From Kitasatospora sp. MAA19 (GTDB taxonomy: Bacteria > Actinomycetota > Actinomycetes > Streptomycetales > Streptomycetaceae), in the NCBI RefSeq assembly GCF_029894125.1, contig NZ_JARXYZ010000034.1, forward strand, positions 1 through 64,000: a stretch of 64,000 nt of DNA, read 5' to 3'. This document shows positions 10,592 through 19,591 of this stretch, one piece after another. Positions within the stretch are counted from its first letter, which is position 1. Every line of letters starts with the position of its first letter. The notes under the pieces are model-generated. The model made no database searches, had not been told where the DNA came from, and saw only the letters and a list, made by a program, of their open reading frames with translations. A program made the translations under genes and the position numbers.

Positions 10592-11251
10592 ATGCAGCTC
10601 AGCCATGCCCGCCGCAACTCCCTGATCACCGGCATCACCACCCTCGTCGTCGCGAGCGCCGCCACCGCCGCCCTCGCCATCCCGCAGGCCGGGAACACCG
10701 CCGAGGCCGCCGCTCCCGCGGCCGCCGTCACGGTGGACGGCAAGCCGGTCAACGACCAGGCCCAGGCTGACACCGCTGCCGCTGCCGGCCAGGCCGCCCA
10801 GGCCGAGGCGGAGGCCGCCGCCCAGGCGAAGGCCCAGGCCGACGCGCAGGCCCAGGCCGAGGCCGAGGCGAAGGCCCAGGCGGACGCCAAGGCCCAGGCC
10901 GACGCCCAGGCCGCCGCCTCCCGCTCCCAGCAGCGCCAGAACCTCACCAGCGCCCCGGCCCCGTCCGGCAGCCCGCAGCAGATCGCCGCCCAGCTCGTCC
11001 CGGCCGGCCAGCTCCAGTGCTTCAGCAACATCGTGTCCCGCGAGAGCAGCTGGAACCCGCTCGCCGTCAACGCCTCCTCCGGCGCCTACGGCCTGGTCCA
11101 GGCGCTGCCCGGCACCAAGATGGCCTCGGCCGGCTCCGACTGGCGCACCAACCCGGCCACCCAGATCAAGTGGGGCCTGGACTACATGAACTCCCGTTAC
11201 GGCAGCCCCTGCGCCGCCTGGTCGTTCTGGCAGAACCACCACTGGTACTGA
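10592..11251 (+). CDS. Secreted lysozyme-fold (SLT-like) cell-wall protein
   Basis: A 219-residue secreted protein. The signal peptide is at about residues 1-37 (hydrophobic ITTLVVASAATAALAI, then A-x-A sites). An Ala/Gln/Lys/Glu-rich coiled-coil stretch covers about 50-112 and is encoded by degenerate GCC-CAG repeats. The C-terminal 75 residues are a compact transglycosylase-like domain (FSNIVSRESSWNPLA, SGAYGLVQALPGTKM, WGLDYMNSRYG, ending FWQNHHWY). The Glu of SRESSW is the expected catalytic residue. It should cleave or bind peptidoglycan. The ATG at 10592 begins the signal peptide, with AAAAGGA 11 nt upstream. A terminator follows. Confidence 0.85.
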   Translation: MQLSHARRNSLITGITTLVVASAATAALAIPQAGNTAEAAAPAAAVTVDGKPVNDQAQADTAAAAGQAAQAEAEAAAQAKAQADAQAQAEAEAKAQADAKAQADAQAAASRSQQRQNLTSAPAPSGSPQQIAAQLVPAGQLQCFSNIVSRESSWNPLAVNASSGAYGLVQALPGTKMASAGSDWRTNPATQIKWGLDYMNSRYGSPCAAWSFWQNHHWY

Positions 11252-11273
11252 GCCGACCCTTCGGCACGTTCCG

Positions 11274-11302
11274 GGCCCGCGACGCGCAACGCGTCGCGGG
11301 CC
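11274..11302 (+). terminator. Terminator hairpin
   Basis: A 13-bp perfect stem (GGCCCGCGACGCG at 11274-11286, complement at 11290-11302) closed by a CAA triloop, 22 bp after the stop of the lysozyme-fold gene. Confidence 0.85.
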
Positions 11303-11449
11303 TCGCGCCGTCCGGCCGACTGTCGTGGACGCGTCCGGCAGGCGGCGTGAAGATATGGCGCACGGTCGTACGATTTGCCGCAGATTGCTCGGAATTACGC
11401 ACCGTCAGGGCTTTGCCACGGTCAGCGCGCCCTCTTACGCTCCGGCGTC

Positions 11450-12454
11450 ATGCCCTCACCCCTCATCAGCGTCGTGCTCCCCGCCTACGACCAGCAGAAA
11501 CAGCTCGCGGACTGCCTGGACTCCCTGCTCGCCCAGTCCTTCCGCGACGTCGAGGTGATCCTGGTCGCCGACCGCTCCCCCGACACCGCGGGCGGGCTCG
11601 CCGACGCGTACGCGGCCCGGCACCCGCGGCTGTCGGTCCTGCACCTCAACGCGGCGGTCGGAGTCGGGGTGAGCCGGAACGCGGGGGCGGCGCGGGCGAC
11701 CGGCGAGTACCTGCTGTTCCTCGACGCCGACCACCTGCTGCCCCGGGACGCGCTGCAGACCCTCGCCGACCGGCTGCAGCAGACCGGCCCGGTGGACCTG
11801 CTGCTGTTCGGCCACTCCCGCCGGCACAACGACCGGGACTGGCCGGGCGGGGCGGAGGCGCTGCTGGCCGAGGCCGGCCCCGAGGTGTTCGAGCCCTTCG
11901 ACCGCCCCGCGCTGTTCGGCGCGCCGCCGCTGATCTGGGACCGCCTGATCCGCCGCGGCCACTGGGAGGAGCAACGGCTGGCCTTCCCCGACGGCCGGTA
12001 CGAGGAGATCCCGGTGGTGCACGCGGCGCTGCTCGCCGCGCGGCGGATCGCCGTGCTGCCGCGCGAGTGCGTGCAGCTGCGCCGCCGCGAGACCGTCCAC
12101 CCGACCGGATCGCCGGGCAGCAGCGTGTTCGACCTCTTCGACCAGTACGAGCGCAGCTTCGCGCTGCTGGAGGACCAGCCGCACCTGTACGCGGTGCGGG
12201 ACGCGCTGTTCGTCCGGATGATCCGGCACTACCTGTTCGTCTTCGACCTCGCCGGGTGCGTCACCCGCGCCGAGCGACCGCCGTTCTTCCACCGGGCCGC
12301 CGAACACCACCGGCGCTTCCAGCCCCCCGGCCACCGCCGACCGGCCGGGCGCGAGGGGATCAAGTTCTCGCTGCTGGCCGGCGGCGCCTACCCGGCGTTC
12401 GAGATGGCCAAGCTCTCCCACATCGCCCGCGGCACGCTCACCGGCCGCAAGTGA
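11450..12454 (+). CDS. Glycosyltransferase family 2
   Basis: A 334-residue cytoplasmic GT-A enzyme without TM helices. PLISVVLPAYDQQKQLADCL starts the nucleotide-binding fold, GVSRNAGAARATGEYLLFLDADH contains the DxD-type metal site (LDADH), and WDRLIRRGHWEE fits the family's acceptor side. It resembles the GT2 enzymes near Streptomyces teichoic-acid/polyol-phosphate genes, but no pathway partners are here. The sugar and acceptor are unknown. ATG at 11450; an in-frame start at 11375 would add a leader lacking family similarity. The 198-bp upstream gap has an AT-richer segment at about 11347-11400. A 16-bp-stem terminator follows. Confidence 0.85.
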   Translation: MPSPLISVVLPAYDQQKQLADCLDSLLAQSFRDVEVILVADRSPDTAGGLADAYAARHPRLSVLHLNAAVGVGVSRNAGAARATGEYLLFLDADHLLPRDALQTLADRLQQTGPVDLLLFGHSRRHNDRDWPGGAEALLAEAGPEVFEPFDRPALFGAPPLIWDRLIRRGHWEEQRLAFPDGRYEEIPVVHAALLAARRIAVLPRECVQLRRRETVHPTGSPGSSVFDLFDQYERSFALLEDQPHLYAVRDALFVRMIRHYLFVFDLAGCVTRAERPPFFHRAAEHHRRFQPPGHRRPAGREGIKFSLLAGGAYPAFEMAKLSHIARGTLTGRK

Positions 12455-12503
12455 CCGGGCGTCGGGCGTGCGCGGCGCCGCCGTCCGCCGGCCACCGGCC
12501 GGG

Positions 12504-12547
12504 GCGGCACTCCGGGGGCCGGTGATCACGCGCCCCCGGAGTGCCGC
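12504..12547 (+). terminator. Terminator hairpin after GT2
   Basis: A 16-bp perfect stem (GCGGCACTCCGGGGGC at 12504-12519, complement at 12532-12547). The 12-nt loop contains the palindrome GTGATCAC. Confidence 0.85.
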
Positions 12548-12650
12548 AGGACACCCCGTCGGCGGTACCCCCGTCGCGCCCGGTACCCCTGCGGGCCCGC
12601 GGCTGCCATGATCGGCCGAAGCCGTCGCCGTCGCCGCCCGGAGGTCCCTG

Positions 12651-15563
12651 GTGAGCCGTCCGTCCGCCGTCCCCGGGGCCGAGCTGGCCCGCGAGCTGGC
12701 CGCCGTCCTGTGTGGGGAGGTCCGTTTCGGCACCGCCGAGCGGACCGTCTACAGCCACGACGCGTCCAACTACCGCCAGCTGCCGCTCGGCGTGGTCAAA
12801 CCCGCCGACCTGGACGACGTCCGCACCGCGCTCGCGCTCTGCCGCCAGTACGGCGTGCCGGTGGTGCCGCGCGGGGCGGGCACCAGCATCGGCGGGCAGG
12901 CGATCGGCCCGGGCGCGGTGGTGCTCGACTTCCGCCGCCACCTCGGCGCGGTCCTGGACGTCGACCCGCAGGCCCGCACCGCCCGGGTCCAGCCGGGCAC
13001 CGTCCTGGACGACCTCCAGCGCGCCGCCCGGCCGTACGGGCTGCGCTTCGGCCCCGACCCGTCCACCCACAGCCGCTGCACCCTCGGCGGCATGATCGGC
13101 AACAACTCCTGCGGCTCGCACTCGCTCGCCTGGGGGCGCACCGCGGACAACGTCGAGCAGTTGGAGCTGCTGCTGGCGGACGGCACCGAACTGACCGTGG
13201 GCGGGCGACTCACCCCCGAGGAACGCGCCGCGCTCCGCACCCTGCCCGGGCGGGCCGGCGAACTCCACCGCGGTCTCCAGGAGTTCACCGACCGCAACCT
13301 CGCCACCATCCGCCAGGGCCTGCCCGAACTGCCGCGCCGCACCTCCGGCTACCCGCTGGACGCCCTGCTCCCCGAGCGCGGCCACGACCTGGCCCGCGCA
13401 CTCACCGGCACCGAGGGCACCTGCGCGCTCCTGCTCGGCGCCACCGTCCGGCTGGTCGAGGAACCGCCCGCGCGCGCCCTGGTGGTGGCCGGCTACCCCG
13501 ACGAGGGCGCCGCCGCCGACGCGATCCCCGCGCTGCTGCCGCTGCGGCCGCTCACCGCCGAGGGCATGGCCGCCGACCTGATCGCCGCGCTGCTCGCCGC
13601 CGGCCCCCGCCCGCCCGCGCTGGACCGGCTGCCCGCGGGCGAGTGCTGGCTCTTCCTGGAGACCGGCGGCGCCACCCCCGTCGAGGCCTACCAGGCCGCC
13701 CGCCGGCTCGCCGACGAGGTGCGCCGCGAGCGTTCCGCCGCCGTCGCCCTCGTCACCGACCCCACCGAGCAGCGCCAGCTCTGGGCCGTCCGGGAGGCGG
13801 GCGCCGGGATCGTCACCCGGCTGCCCGGAGGCGGCGAGGCCTGGCCCGGCTGGGAGGACTCCGCCGTCCCGCCCGAGCGCCTCGGCGACTACCTGCGGGA
13901 CCTGCGCGGCCTGCTGCGCCGGCACAGCCTGCGCGGCGTCCCGTACGGGCACTTCGGCGACGGCTGCGTGCACCTGCGGATCGACTTCCCGCTGGACGAG
14001 CCCCAAGGGGTGCTGGTCTTCCGGGAGTTCCTGGAGCAGGCGGCCGACCTGGTGGTCTCGTACGGCGGTTCGCTCTCCGGCGAGCACGGCGACGGGCAGG
14101 CCCGGGCCGAACTGCTGCCCCGCATGTACTCTCCCGAAGTCATCGCCCTGTTCGGCGAGTTCAAGCGGATCTGGGATCCGGAGAACCTGCTCAACCCGGG
14201 CGCCCTGGTGAACCCGCGCCCGCTCGACGCCGACCTGCGCTTCGTCACCGCGCCGCGCCGCCCGCTGCCGCTCGCCCTCCCGTACGAGCAGGACGGCGGC
14301 AGCCTGGCCAAGGCGGTGCACCGCTGCGTCGGCGTCGCCAAGTGCGTGGACCCGAGCACCGGGGTGATGTGCCCCAGCTACATGGCCACCGGCGAGGAGC
14401 GGCACTCCACCCGGGGCCGGGCCCGGCTGCTCGCCGAGATGCTGCGCGGCGCGGGGGAGCCCTCCGGCCACCGGACGGAGGGGGCGATCCCCGACGGCTG
14501 GCGCTCGGCCGAGGTCCGGGAGGCGCTGGACCTCTGCCTGAGCTGCAAGGGCTGCGCGAGCGACTGCCCGGTCCACGTCGACATGGCGACCTACAAGACC
14601 GAGTTCCTGTACCAGCACTACCGGCACCGGCCCCGCCCACTCGCCCACTACTCGATGGGCTGGCTGCCGCTGTGGCTGCGGGCCGCCGCCCTCGCCCCCG
14701 GCGCCGCCAACACCATCGCCCGCTCCCCGGCCGCCGGGCTGCTCAAGCGGCTCGGCGGGATCGACCGGCGGCGCGTCCTGCCGATCCTCCCGCCGGAGAC
14801 CTTCACCCGCTGGTACCGGCGCCACCGCGCCACGCACCCGGCCCCCGCGGGCGCACGGCCGGTGCTGCTGTGGCCGGACACCTTCTCCGACCACCTCCAG
14901 CCGAACGTCCTGCGCTCGGCCGTCGAGGTGTTGGAGCACCTGGGCTTCGACGTCCGACTGCCCGCCGGCCCGGTCTGCTGCGGCCTGACCTGGTACTCCA
15001 CCGGCCAACTCGGCACCGCCCGCCGGGTGTTGCGCCGCAGCCTGCGGGTGCTGGCCGACGACGCACTGCCCGCCGACACCCCGGTGGTCGGGATGGACCC
15101 GAGCTGCACCGCCACCCTGCGCGAGGACCTGCCCCGGCTGCTCGGCCCGGACGGCCGCCCGCTCGCCGAACGCACCCGCACCTTCGCCGAGTTCCTCGAC
15201 GAGTACGCACCGCACGCCCCGCTCCCCCGGATCCCGCTGGACGCCGTCACCCAGACCCACTGCCACCAGCACGCCGTCCTCGGCAGCGCCGCCGACCGCC
15301 GGGTCGAGCAACGGCTGGGCCTGCGCAACCGGGTGCTGGACTCCGGCTGCTGCGGCCTGGCCGGCAACTTCGGCTTCGAGCAGGGCCACTTCGAGATCTC
15401 CGAGGCGATCGCGGAGCGCGTCCTGCTCCCCGAGGTCCGGGCCGCCGCCCCCGACACGGTGGTACTGGCCGACGGCTTCAGCTGCCGCACCCAGATCGCC
15501 CAACTCGCCGAGGGGAGGCAGGCCCTGCACCTGTCGGAGCTGATCGCCCGGGCGCTGCGCTAG
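12651..15563 (+). CDS. FAD-linked/4Fe-4S oxidoreductase (D-lactate / D-2-hydroxyacid dehydrogenase type)
   Basis: A 970-residue fusion of a PCMH-type FAD dehydrogenase (about 1-530), a ferredoxin module (about 555-650) and a GlpC/LutA-like CCG module (about 735-960). FAD-binding motifs are PRGAGTSIGGQA and GPDPSTHSRCTLGGMIGNNS. HFGDGCVHLRIDF and GEHGDGQARAEL are the substrate-side motifs of the D-lactate/D-2-hydroxyglutarate dehydrogenase family. Cluster ligands include C559, C565 and C574, and the classic CxxCxxCxxxC at C629, C632, C635, C639. The CCG motifs are PVCCGLTWYSTG and SGCCGLAGNFG. It probably oxidises a D-2-hydroxyacid and passes electrons to quinone. GTG start at 12651 with GGAGG upstream. 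The substrate is not determined. Confidence 0.85.
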   Translation: MSRPSAVPGAELARELAAVLCGEVRFGTAERTVYSHDASNYRQLPLGVVKPADLDDVRTALALCRQYGVPVVPRGAGTSIGGQAIGPGAVVLDFRRHLGAVLDVDPQARTARVQPGTVLDDLQRAARPYGLRFGPDPSTHSRCTLGGMIGNNSCGSHSLAWGRTADNVEQLELLLADGTELTVGGRLTPEERAALRTLPGRAGELHRGLQEFTDRNLATIRQGLPELPRRTSGYPLDALLPERGHDLARALTGTEGTCALLLGATVRLVEEPPARALVVAGYPDEGAAADAIPALLPLRPLTAEGMAADLIAALLAAGPRPPALDRLPAGECWLFLETGGATPVEAYQAARRLADEVRRERSAAVALVTDPTEQRQLWAVREAGAGIVTRLPGGGEAWPGWEDSAVPPERLGDYLRDLRGLLRRHSLRGVPYGHFGDGCVHLRIDFPLDEPQGVLVFREFLEQAADLVVSYGGSLSGEHGDGQARAELLPRMYSPEVIALFGEFKRIWDPENLLNPGALVNPRPLDADLRFVTAPRRPLPLALPYEQDGGSLAKAVHRCVGVAKCVDPSTGVMCPSYMATGEERHSTRGRARLLAEMLRGAGEPSGHRTEGAIPDGWRSAEVREALDLCLSCKGCASDCPVHVDMATYKTEFLYQHYRHRPRPLAHYSMGWLPLWLRAAALAPGAANTIARSPAAGLLKRLGGIDRRRVLPILPPETFTRWYRRHRATHPAPAGARPVLLWPDTFSDHLQPNVLRSAVEVLEHLGFDVRLPAGPVCCGLTWYSTGQLGTARRVLRRSLRVLADDALPADTPVVGMDPSCTATLREDLPRLLGPDGRPLAERTRTFAEFLDEYAPHAPLPRIPLDAVTQTHCHQHAVLGSAADRRVEQRLGLRNRVLDSGCCGLAGNFGFEQGHFEISEAIAERVLLPEVRAAAPDTVVLADGFSCRTQIAQLAEGRQALHLSELIARALR

Positions 15564-15571
15564 GGTCCTCC

Positions 15572-16078
15572 TCAGTCCGCCGCGTGCTCCTTGAGGAAGG
15601 CGCCGGCGTGGGCCGCGGCCTCCTCCTTCGCCGGGTGGCCGCGGTCGGCCGCGCCGAGCGCCCCGTCGGCGCCGACGCCCGTCCAGCGCCAGCCGCCGGA
15701 CTCCGCGTCCCGAACCAACTCCGCGGTGCCGCCGAACAGTTCGAGCCTGCCGGGCTGCGCCGCCGGGCGGGCGTCGGGCCACTTCTTCCGGGCACCCTGG
15801 CGGGTGATGCCCCAGGCCGCGCCCAGTTGCTCGTAGCTCGCGCCGTAGGAGCCGGCGGTCCCGGCCGCGATCGCGGTCAGCCGCTTGACCTCCGTGTCCA
15901 CCACCTTCCAGGCGGCGAGGACGGAGAGGGCGACCTCGGCCGGGTCCCCGTGCCACATCCGGTCCTCGGGCAGCCCGGTCTCGCGGGAGCGCACGGCGGT
16001 GGCGAGGGGGTTCAGGGCGTCGGTGAGGGCCTTGACCAGCGCGGACTGTTCCTCGGGGGTGATCTCGATCGACGTCAT
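15572..16078 (-). CDS. Hypothetical protein with helix-turn-helix-like segment
   Basis: A 168-residue soluble protein. Residues about 90-115 (SYEQLGAAWGITRQGARKKWP) read as a helix-turn-helix recognition unit. The rest is acidic/Ala-rich with a WRWTGVGADGALG segment. Similar small actinomycete proteins exist, but no function is known to me. The ATG at 16078 is chosen because the open frame further upstream overlaps the AT-rich palindromes, which look regulatory. It is tail-to-tail with the oxidoreductase (8-bp gap). If it binds DNA, the two palindromes just upstream are natural autoregulatory sites (inference). Confidence 0.65.
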   Translation of the reverse strand: MTSIEITPEEQSALVKALTDALNPLATAVRSRETGLPEDRMWHGDPAEVALSVLAAWKVVDTEVKRLTAIAAGTAGSYGASYEQLGAAWGITRQGARKKWPDARPAAQPGRLELFGGTAELVRDAESGGWRWTGVGADGALGAADRGHPAKEEAAAHAGAFLKEHAAD

Positions 16079-16083
16079 GCGAC

Positions 16084-16125
16084 AACTATAGTTAACAAGT
16101 GCGGGTTTCGGTAACAAAAGTTACC
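16084..16125. promoter_or_regulatory. Two AT-rich palindromes upstream of the HTH gene
   Basis: AACTATAGTT (16084-16093, perfect 10-bp palindrome, running on to GTTAAC) and GGTAAC-AAAA-GTTACC (16110-16125, 6-4-6 dyad). They are 16 bp apart in one of the most AT-rich spots of the window, immediately before the start of the HTH gene. They overlap where its -10 region should be, so they are strong operator candidates. Confidence 0.6.
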
Positions 16126-16160
16126 ACCCGAGCCGGATTCTCGGCGTGAGACCTCCGCTG

Positions 16161-16634
16161 TCAGACCTCCGCCTCGGGCGCCTTCGCCGTCAGGGCCTCC
16201 ACCTTGGGCGGCTCCTCCGCGCAGACCGCCGCCACGAACTCCGCGACCCGGGCCTGCGGCATCCCGCGCGCGATGTCCGCCTCGCTGATCATCCCGACCA
16301 GCTTGTGCTCCGGGTGGTTGATCACCGGCAGCCGACGCACCCGGTGCTGCTCCATCACCCGCAGCACCTGCTCGGTGTCGTCGTCCGCCTCCACCGTCAT
16401 CGGCCGGCCCATCGCCAGTTCGCCCGCCGTCACCCGGGCCGGATCCCGGCCCTCCGCGACGCAGCGCAGCACGATGTCACGGTCGGTCACGATGCCCAGT
16501 AGCTTGTCGTCCTCCCCGCAGATGGGCAGCGCGCCGACGTGCCGTTCCCGCATGATCCGGGCGGCGGCCGCGAGCGTCTCGTGCTCGCGAATGCACTCCG
16601 CGCCCGGGTGCATGATGTCGCTGGCTCTGGTCAT
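16161..16634 (-). CDS. CBS-domain pair protein
   Basis: A 157-residue protein made of two CBS domains (about 7-62 and 72-130), which typically bind AMP, ATP or SAM as a sensor module. ASDIMHPGAECI and LLGIVTDRDIVLR mark the first, and MTVEADDDTEQVLRVME and LVGMISEADIA the second. It resembles the hypoxia/stress CBS proteins of actinomycetes (Hrp1-like). Start: ATG at 16634 with AGGAGG upstream. It lies 76 bp downstream of the slipin gene on the same strand, so the two are probably co-transcribed. No effector domain is attached. Confidence 0.85.
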   Translation of the reverse strand: MTRASDIMHPGAECIREHETLAAAARIMRERHVGALPICGEDDKLLGIVTDRDIVLRCVAEGRDPARVTAGELAMGRPMTVEADDDTEQVLRVMEQHRVRRLPVINHPEHKLVGMISEADIARGMPQARVAEFVAAVCAEEPPKVEALTAKAPEAEV

Positions 16635-16710
16635 GATCCGCCTCCTGACCTGGCTTCCGCCCCCTTGTCCATCGTGGTCCGGGCCCGCGGCGGACGCCAC
16701 CGGGCACCGG

Positions 16711-17679
16711 TCAGGCCGCCGAGTCCGACTCCGCACGCCCGTCCGCCGCGTCCGTCCGCGACAGCGGCGACTGATCCAACAATTCCTCCAACGGAGGCGG
16801 TCCGGGCTTCGACTCCTGCTCGACCTCCGCCTTCGCGGCCTCCTCCCGATCCACGGCGGCCCGTTCGGCGGCCTTCGCCGCGGCAGCCGCAGCCGCCACC
16901 GCGGCCCGCTGCTGGTTCTCCGTCGCGCTGTCCAGGAACCGCAGCAGCTCCACCGGGAAGGGCAGCACCAGCGTCGAGTTCTTCTCCGCCGCGACCTCCA
17001 CCACCGTCTGCAGCAACCGCAGTTGGAGCGCCGCCGGGGTCGCGCTCATCACCGCTGCCGCCTCCGACAACCGGGCCGAGGCCTGGTACTCGCCGTCCGC
17101 CGTGATGATCCGTGCCCGTCGCTCCCGCTCGGCCTCCGCCTGCCGGGCGATCGAGCGCTTCATCGACTCCGGCAGCGCGACGTCCTTGATCTCCACCCGG
17201 TCGATCTCGACGCCCCAGCCCAGCGCCGGGCTGTCGATCATCAACTCCAGCCCCTGGTTGATCGGTTCGCGGTTGGCCAGCAGGTCGTCCAGCTCGCTCT
17301 TGCCGATGATCGAGCGCAGCGAGGTCTGCGCCACCTGGGAGATCGCGAAGTTGTAGTCCTGCACGTTGACGGTGGCCTTCACCGGGTCCTCGACGCGGAA
17401 GTACACCACCGCGTCCACCCGGACGGTCACGTTGTCCCGGGTGATGCCCTCCTGCGCCGGGATCGGCATCGTCACGATCTGCACGTTCACCTTGCGCAGC
17501 TTGTCCGCGATCGGCAGCAGCGCCACCAGCCCGGGCTGGCGCACCTCCTCGCGCACCCGGCCGAAGCGGAACACCACCCCCTTCTGGAACTGCTGGACGA
17601 CCCGGACACTCAGGCCCACCCAGATCGCCCCCAATCCGGCCAGCCCCCCGATGGCACCCAGCACGACATCAACGATCAT
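16711..17679 (-). CDS. Slipin (SPFH/Band 7 family membrane protein)
   Basis: A 322-residue stomatin-like protein. Residues 1-27 form one N-terminal membrane hairpin or anchor. The Band 7 domain follows (VRVVQQFQKGVVFRFGRV, LPIADKLRKVNVQIVTMPIPAQEGITRDNVTV, VYFRVEDPVKA). An Ala/Glu-rich coiled coil covers about 180-290 (RQAEAERERRARIITADGEYQAS), and the tail is acidic and Ser/Ala-rich. Slipins form membrane scaffolds and often pair with an NfeD protease partner; no nfeD is adjacent here. ATG at 17679 with AAGGAGG upstream. The CBS protein follows in the same direction. Confidence 0.9.
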   Translation of the reverse strand: MIVDVVLGAIGGLAGLGAIWVGLSVRVVQQFQKGVVFRFGRVREEVRQPGLVALLPIADKLRKVNVQIVTMPIPAQEGITRDNVTVRVDAVVYFRVEDPVKATVNVQDYNFAISQVAQTSLRSIIGKSELDDLLANREPINQGLELMIDSPALGWGVEIDRVEIKDVALPESMKRSIARQAEAERERRARIITADGEYQASARLSEAAAVMSATPAALQLRLLQTVVEVAAEKNSTLVLPFPVELLRFLDSATENQQRAAVAAAAAAAKAAERAAVDREEAAKAEVEQESKPGPPPLEELLDQSPLSRTDAADGRAESDSAA

Positions 17680-17792
17680 CGCGGCCTCCTTGCGGCCTGC
17701 TCGCGCACCAGCGAGTCCCGGCCGTCGCCGACCCGGCCCAGCCGGGGGCCGCCGGAGCAGCTGATTCCACGCTACGCCTGCCCGGGCACAGC

Positions 17793-17828
17793 CGGAACGA
17801 AGCCCGGAACGAAGCCCGGAACAACGCC
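17793..17828. repeat. 12-bp tandem repeat before the uracil-DNA glycosylase gene
   Basis: CGGAACGAAGCC is repeated at 17793-17804 and 17805-17816, with a diverged third copy at 17817-17828. It lies where the -35 region of the glycosylase promoter should be, so copy number might affect expression. Confidence 0.7.
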
Positions 17829-17849
17829 GGCGAGCCCTAGGATCTGGCC

Positions 17850-18629
17850 ATGCCGCAGTCCCCCGCCGACGACCCCGGCGACCCCCGCCACCCCGCCGAG
17901 GCCGCCGCCCGCGCCGACTCGCTGACCGTGCTGGACCGCGTCGTCACCGACTGCCGGGCCTGTCCGCGCCTGGTCGAGTGGCGCGAGGAGACCGCCCGCA
18001 CCAAGCGCCGCGCCTACCAGGACTGGGACTACTGGGCCCGCCCGATCCCCGGCTTCGGACCGCCCGACGCCCCGCTCGTCCTGGTCGGCCTCGCCCCCGC
18101 CGCCCACGGCGCCAACCGCACCGGCCGGATCTTCACCGGCGACCCCTCCGGCGACCTGCTCTACGCGGCACTCCACGACCTCGGGCTCGCCAACCGCCCG
18201 GAGTCCGTCCGCTACGGCGACGGCCTGCGACTGTACGGTGTGCGCATCACCGACCCGGTCCGCTGCGCCCCGCCCGACAACAAACCCAGCACCGCCGAAC
18301 GCGACACCTGCCGCCCCTGGATCACCCGCGAACTCCAGCTGCTGCGCCCCACCGTACGGACGGTCGTCGCCCTCGGCGGTTTCGCCTGGCAGGCCCTCCT
18401 GCCGGCCCTCGCGGACGCCGGCTGGCAGGTCCCCCGGCCCCGCCCCGCCTTCGGCCACGGCGCCCAGGTCACCCTCCCCGCCGTCGACGGCGGCCCCGCC
18501 CTCCAGCTGTTCGGCTGCTACCACGTGAGCCCGCGCAACACCAACACCGGCCGCCTCACCACCCCCATGCTCCGCGCCCTGCTGCGCACCGCCGCACGGT
18601 CGGCGGGGCTCAGCCCCGCGCCGGAGTAG
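17850..18629 (+). CDS. udgB: Family 5 uracil-DNA glycosylase (UdgB-type)
   Basis: A 259-residue base-excision repair enzyme that removes uracil and some other damaged bases. Four cysteines (C35, C38, C139, C154) are placed as the [4Fe-4S] ligands of family 4/5 glycosylases. Motif 1 is GLAPAAHGANRTGRIFTGD from residue 80; the second active-site motif is GCYHVSPRNTNTGRLT near the C-terminus. Family 5 lacks the polar catalytic residue of family 4, in agreement with APAAHGAN here. The -10-like TAGGAT at 17838-17843 is only 6 nt from the ATG and no ribosome-binding site is visible, so a leaderless mRNA is likely. Convergent with the CHAD gene. Confidence 0.9.
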   Translation: MPQSPADDPGDPRHPAEAAARADSLTVLDRVVTDCRACPRLVEWREETARTKRRAYQDWDYWARPIPGFGPPDAPLVLVGLAPAAHGANRTGRIFTGDPSGDLLYAALHDLGLANRPESVRYGDGLRLYGVRITDPVRCAPPDNKPSTAERDTCRPWITRELQLLRPTVRTVVALGGFAWQALLPALADAGWQVPRPRPAFGHGAQVTLPAVDGGPALQLFGCYHVSPRNTNTGRLTTPMLRALLRTAARSAGLSPAPE

Positions 18630-18697
18630 CCGCAGACGGTGTGCGGCCCTGCGGCGGACCCGGCGTCGCGGGCCCGGCAGGATCCGCCGGACAGGCC

Positions 18698-19591
18698 CTA
18701 CCCGAACCGGAGCAACTTGTGCCCCGCCGCCCGGGCCCACACCTGCGGCAGGCGGGCTCGGGCCGCCTCGGCGGCGGCGAGCTGGCGCGCGTACAGCGCC
18801 CCGAGGCCGAAGGGCTCGCCGCTGCCGGCGGCCTGCCCGGCGAGCGTGTCGGCGGCGACCACGGCGTCCTGGTGCTCGCCCAGGAGCTCCTGGACGGCCT
18901 TCATCCGCTCCGCGTACCGCTCGGCGGCCGCGCCGACCGCCGGGGCGGCGGTCTCGCCGGCGTAGCGGGCGCGCTTGGCGGCCTTGCGGGCGTCGTGCAG
19001 GGCGCGGTCGCGCTGCTCGGCGGGCGCGGTCCCGGCGGCGAGGGCCGCCCGGACACGCTCGCCGGTGCGGCGTTGCTCGCGTTCGGCGATCCGGGCCAGT
19101 TCGGGGGTGGCGGCGCGGTCGGCCCGGCGGCGCAGTGGGGGGTCGGCGAGGAGGGCGGCGAGGCCGTCGGCGAGGGCGCGGCGGCGCGGGCTGTCGAGCG
19201 CGGCGACCACCTCGGGCCAGATCTGCCGGTACTCGGCCCGCCCCCACCGCTCCAGCTCCGCCGCGACCTGCTCCGGGCGACAGCCGGCGGGCAGTTCGCG
19301 GGCCTGGGCGGCCAGTCGCTCGGCGAGCACCTCGCGGTCCCGCGCGCCGCCGAGGGCGGCGGCGAGCCAGCGCAGTTCGGTGACCAGGTGGTCGGTGGCC
19401 CCGGGCGTGAACAGCCGCCGGAAGGTCCGCAGGGCGCTGCGCAGCCGCCGGCAGGCGACCCGCATCCGGTGCACCGCGTCCGGTTCGTCCGCCCGGACGG
19501 CGTCGTCGAGGCTGGCCAGCACTGCCACCTGGCCCTCGATGCGGGCCAGCAGCACCTGCCCCACCGTGGCCTCGGGACGCGCCATGAGCAC
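18698..19591 (-). CDS. CHAD-domain protein
   Basis: A 297-residue protein made almost wholly of a CHAD domain, an all-helical fold rich in conserved His and Arg that binds inorganic polyphosphate. Visible signatures are DAVHRMRVACRRLRSALRTFR at about 38-58 and RALHDARKAAKRARYAGE in the second half. No CYTH or ppk partner is adjacent. Two starts are possible: GTG at 19591, whose G follows directly after a TGA stop, and ATG at 19585. A GAGGGGG sequence lies 5 or 11 nt upstream respectively. I use 19591. Probably associates with polyphosphate granules. Confidence 0.85.
   Translation of the reverse strand: MLMARPEATVGQVLLARIEGQVAVLASLDDAVRADEPDAVHRMRVACRRLRSALRTFRRLFTPGATDHLVTELRWLAAALGGARDREVLAERLAAQARELPAGCRPEQVAAELERWGRAEYRQIWPEVVAALDSPRRRALADGLAALLADPPLRRRADRAATPELARIAEREQRRTGERVRAALAAGTAPAEQRDRALHDARKAAKRARYAGETAAPAVGAAAERYAERMKAVQELLGEHQDAVVAADTLAGQAAGSGEPFGLGALYARQLAAAEAARARLPQVWARAAGHKLLRFG

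Noticed and set aside
12438-16085. Very long open frame on the - strand opposite the FAD/Fe-S oxidoreductase
   Set aside because: It is an antisense reading of a well-supported gene in very GC-rich DNA. The product is low-complexity and matches no family.
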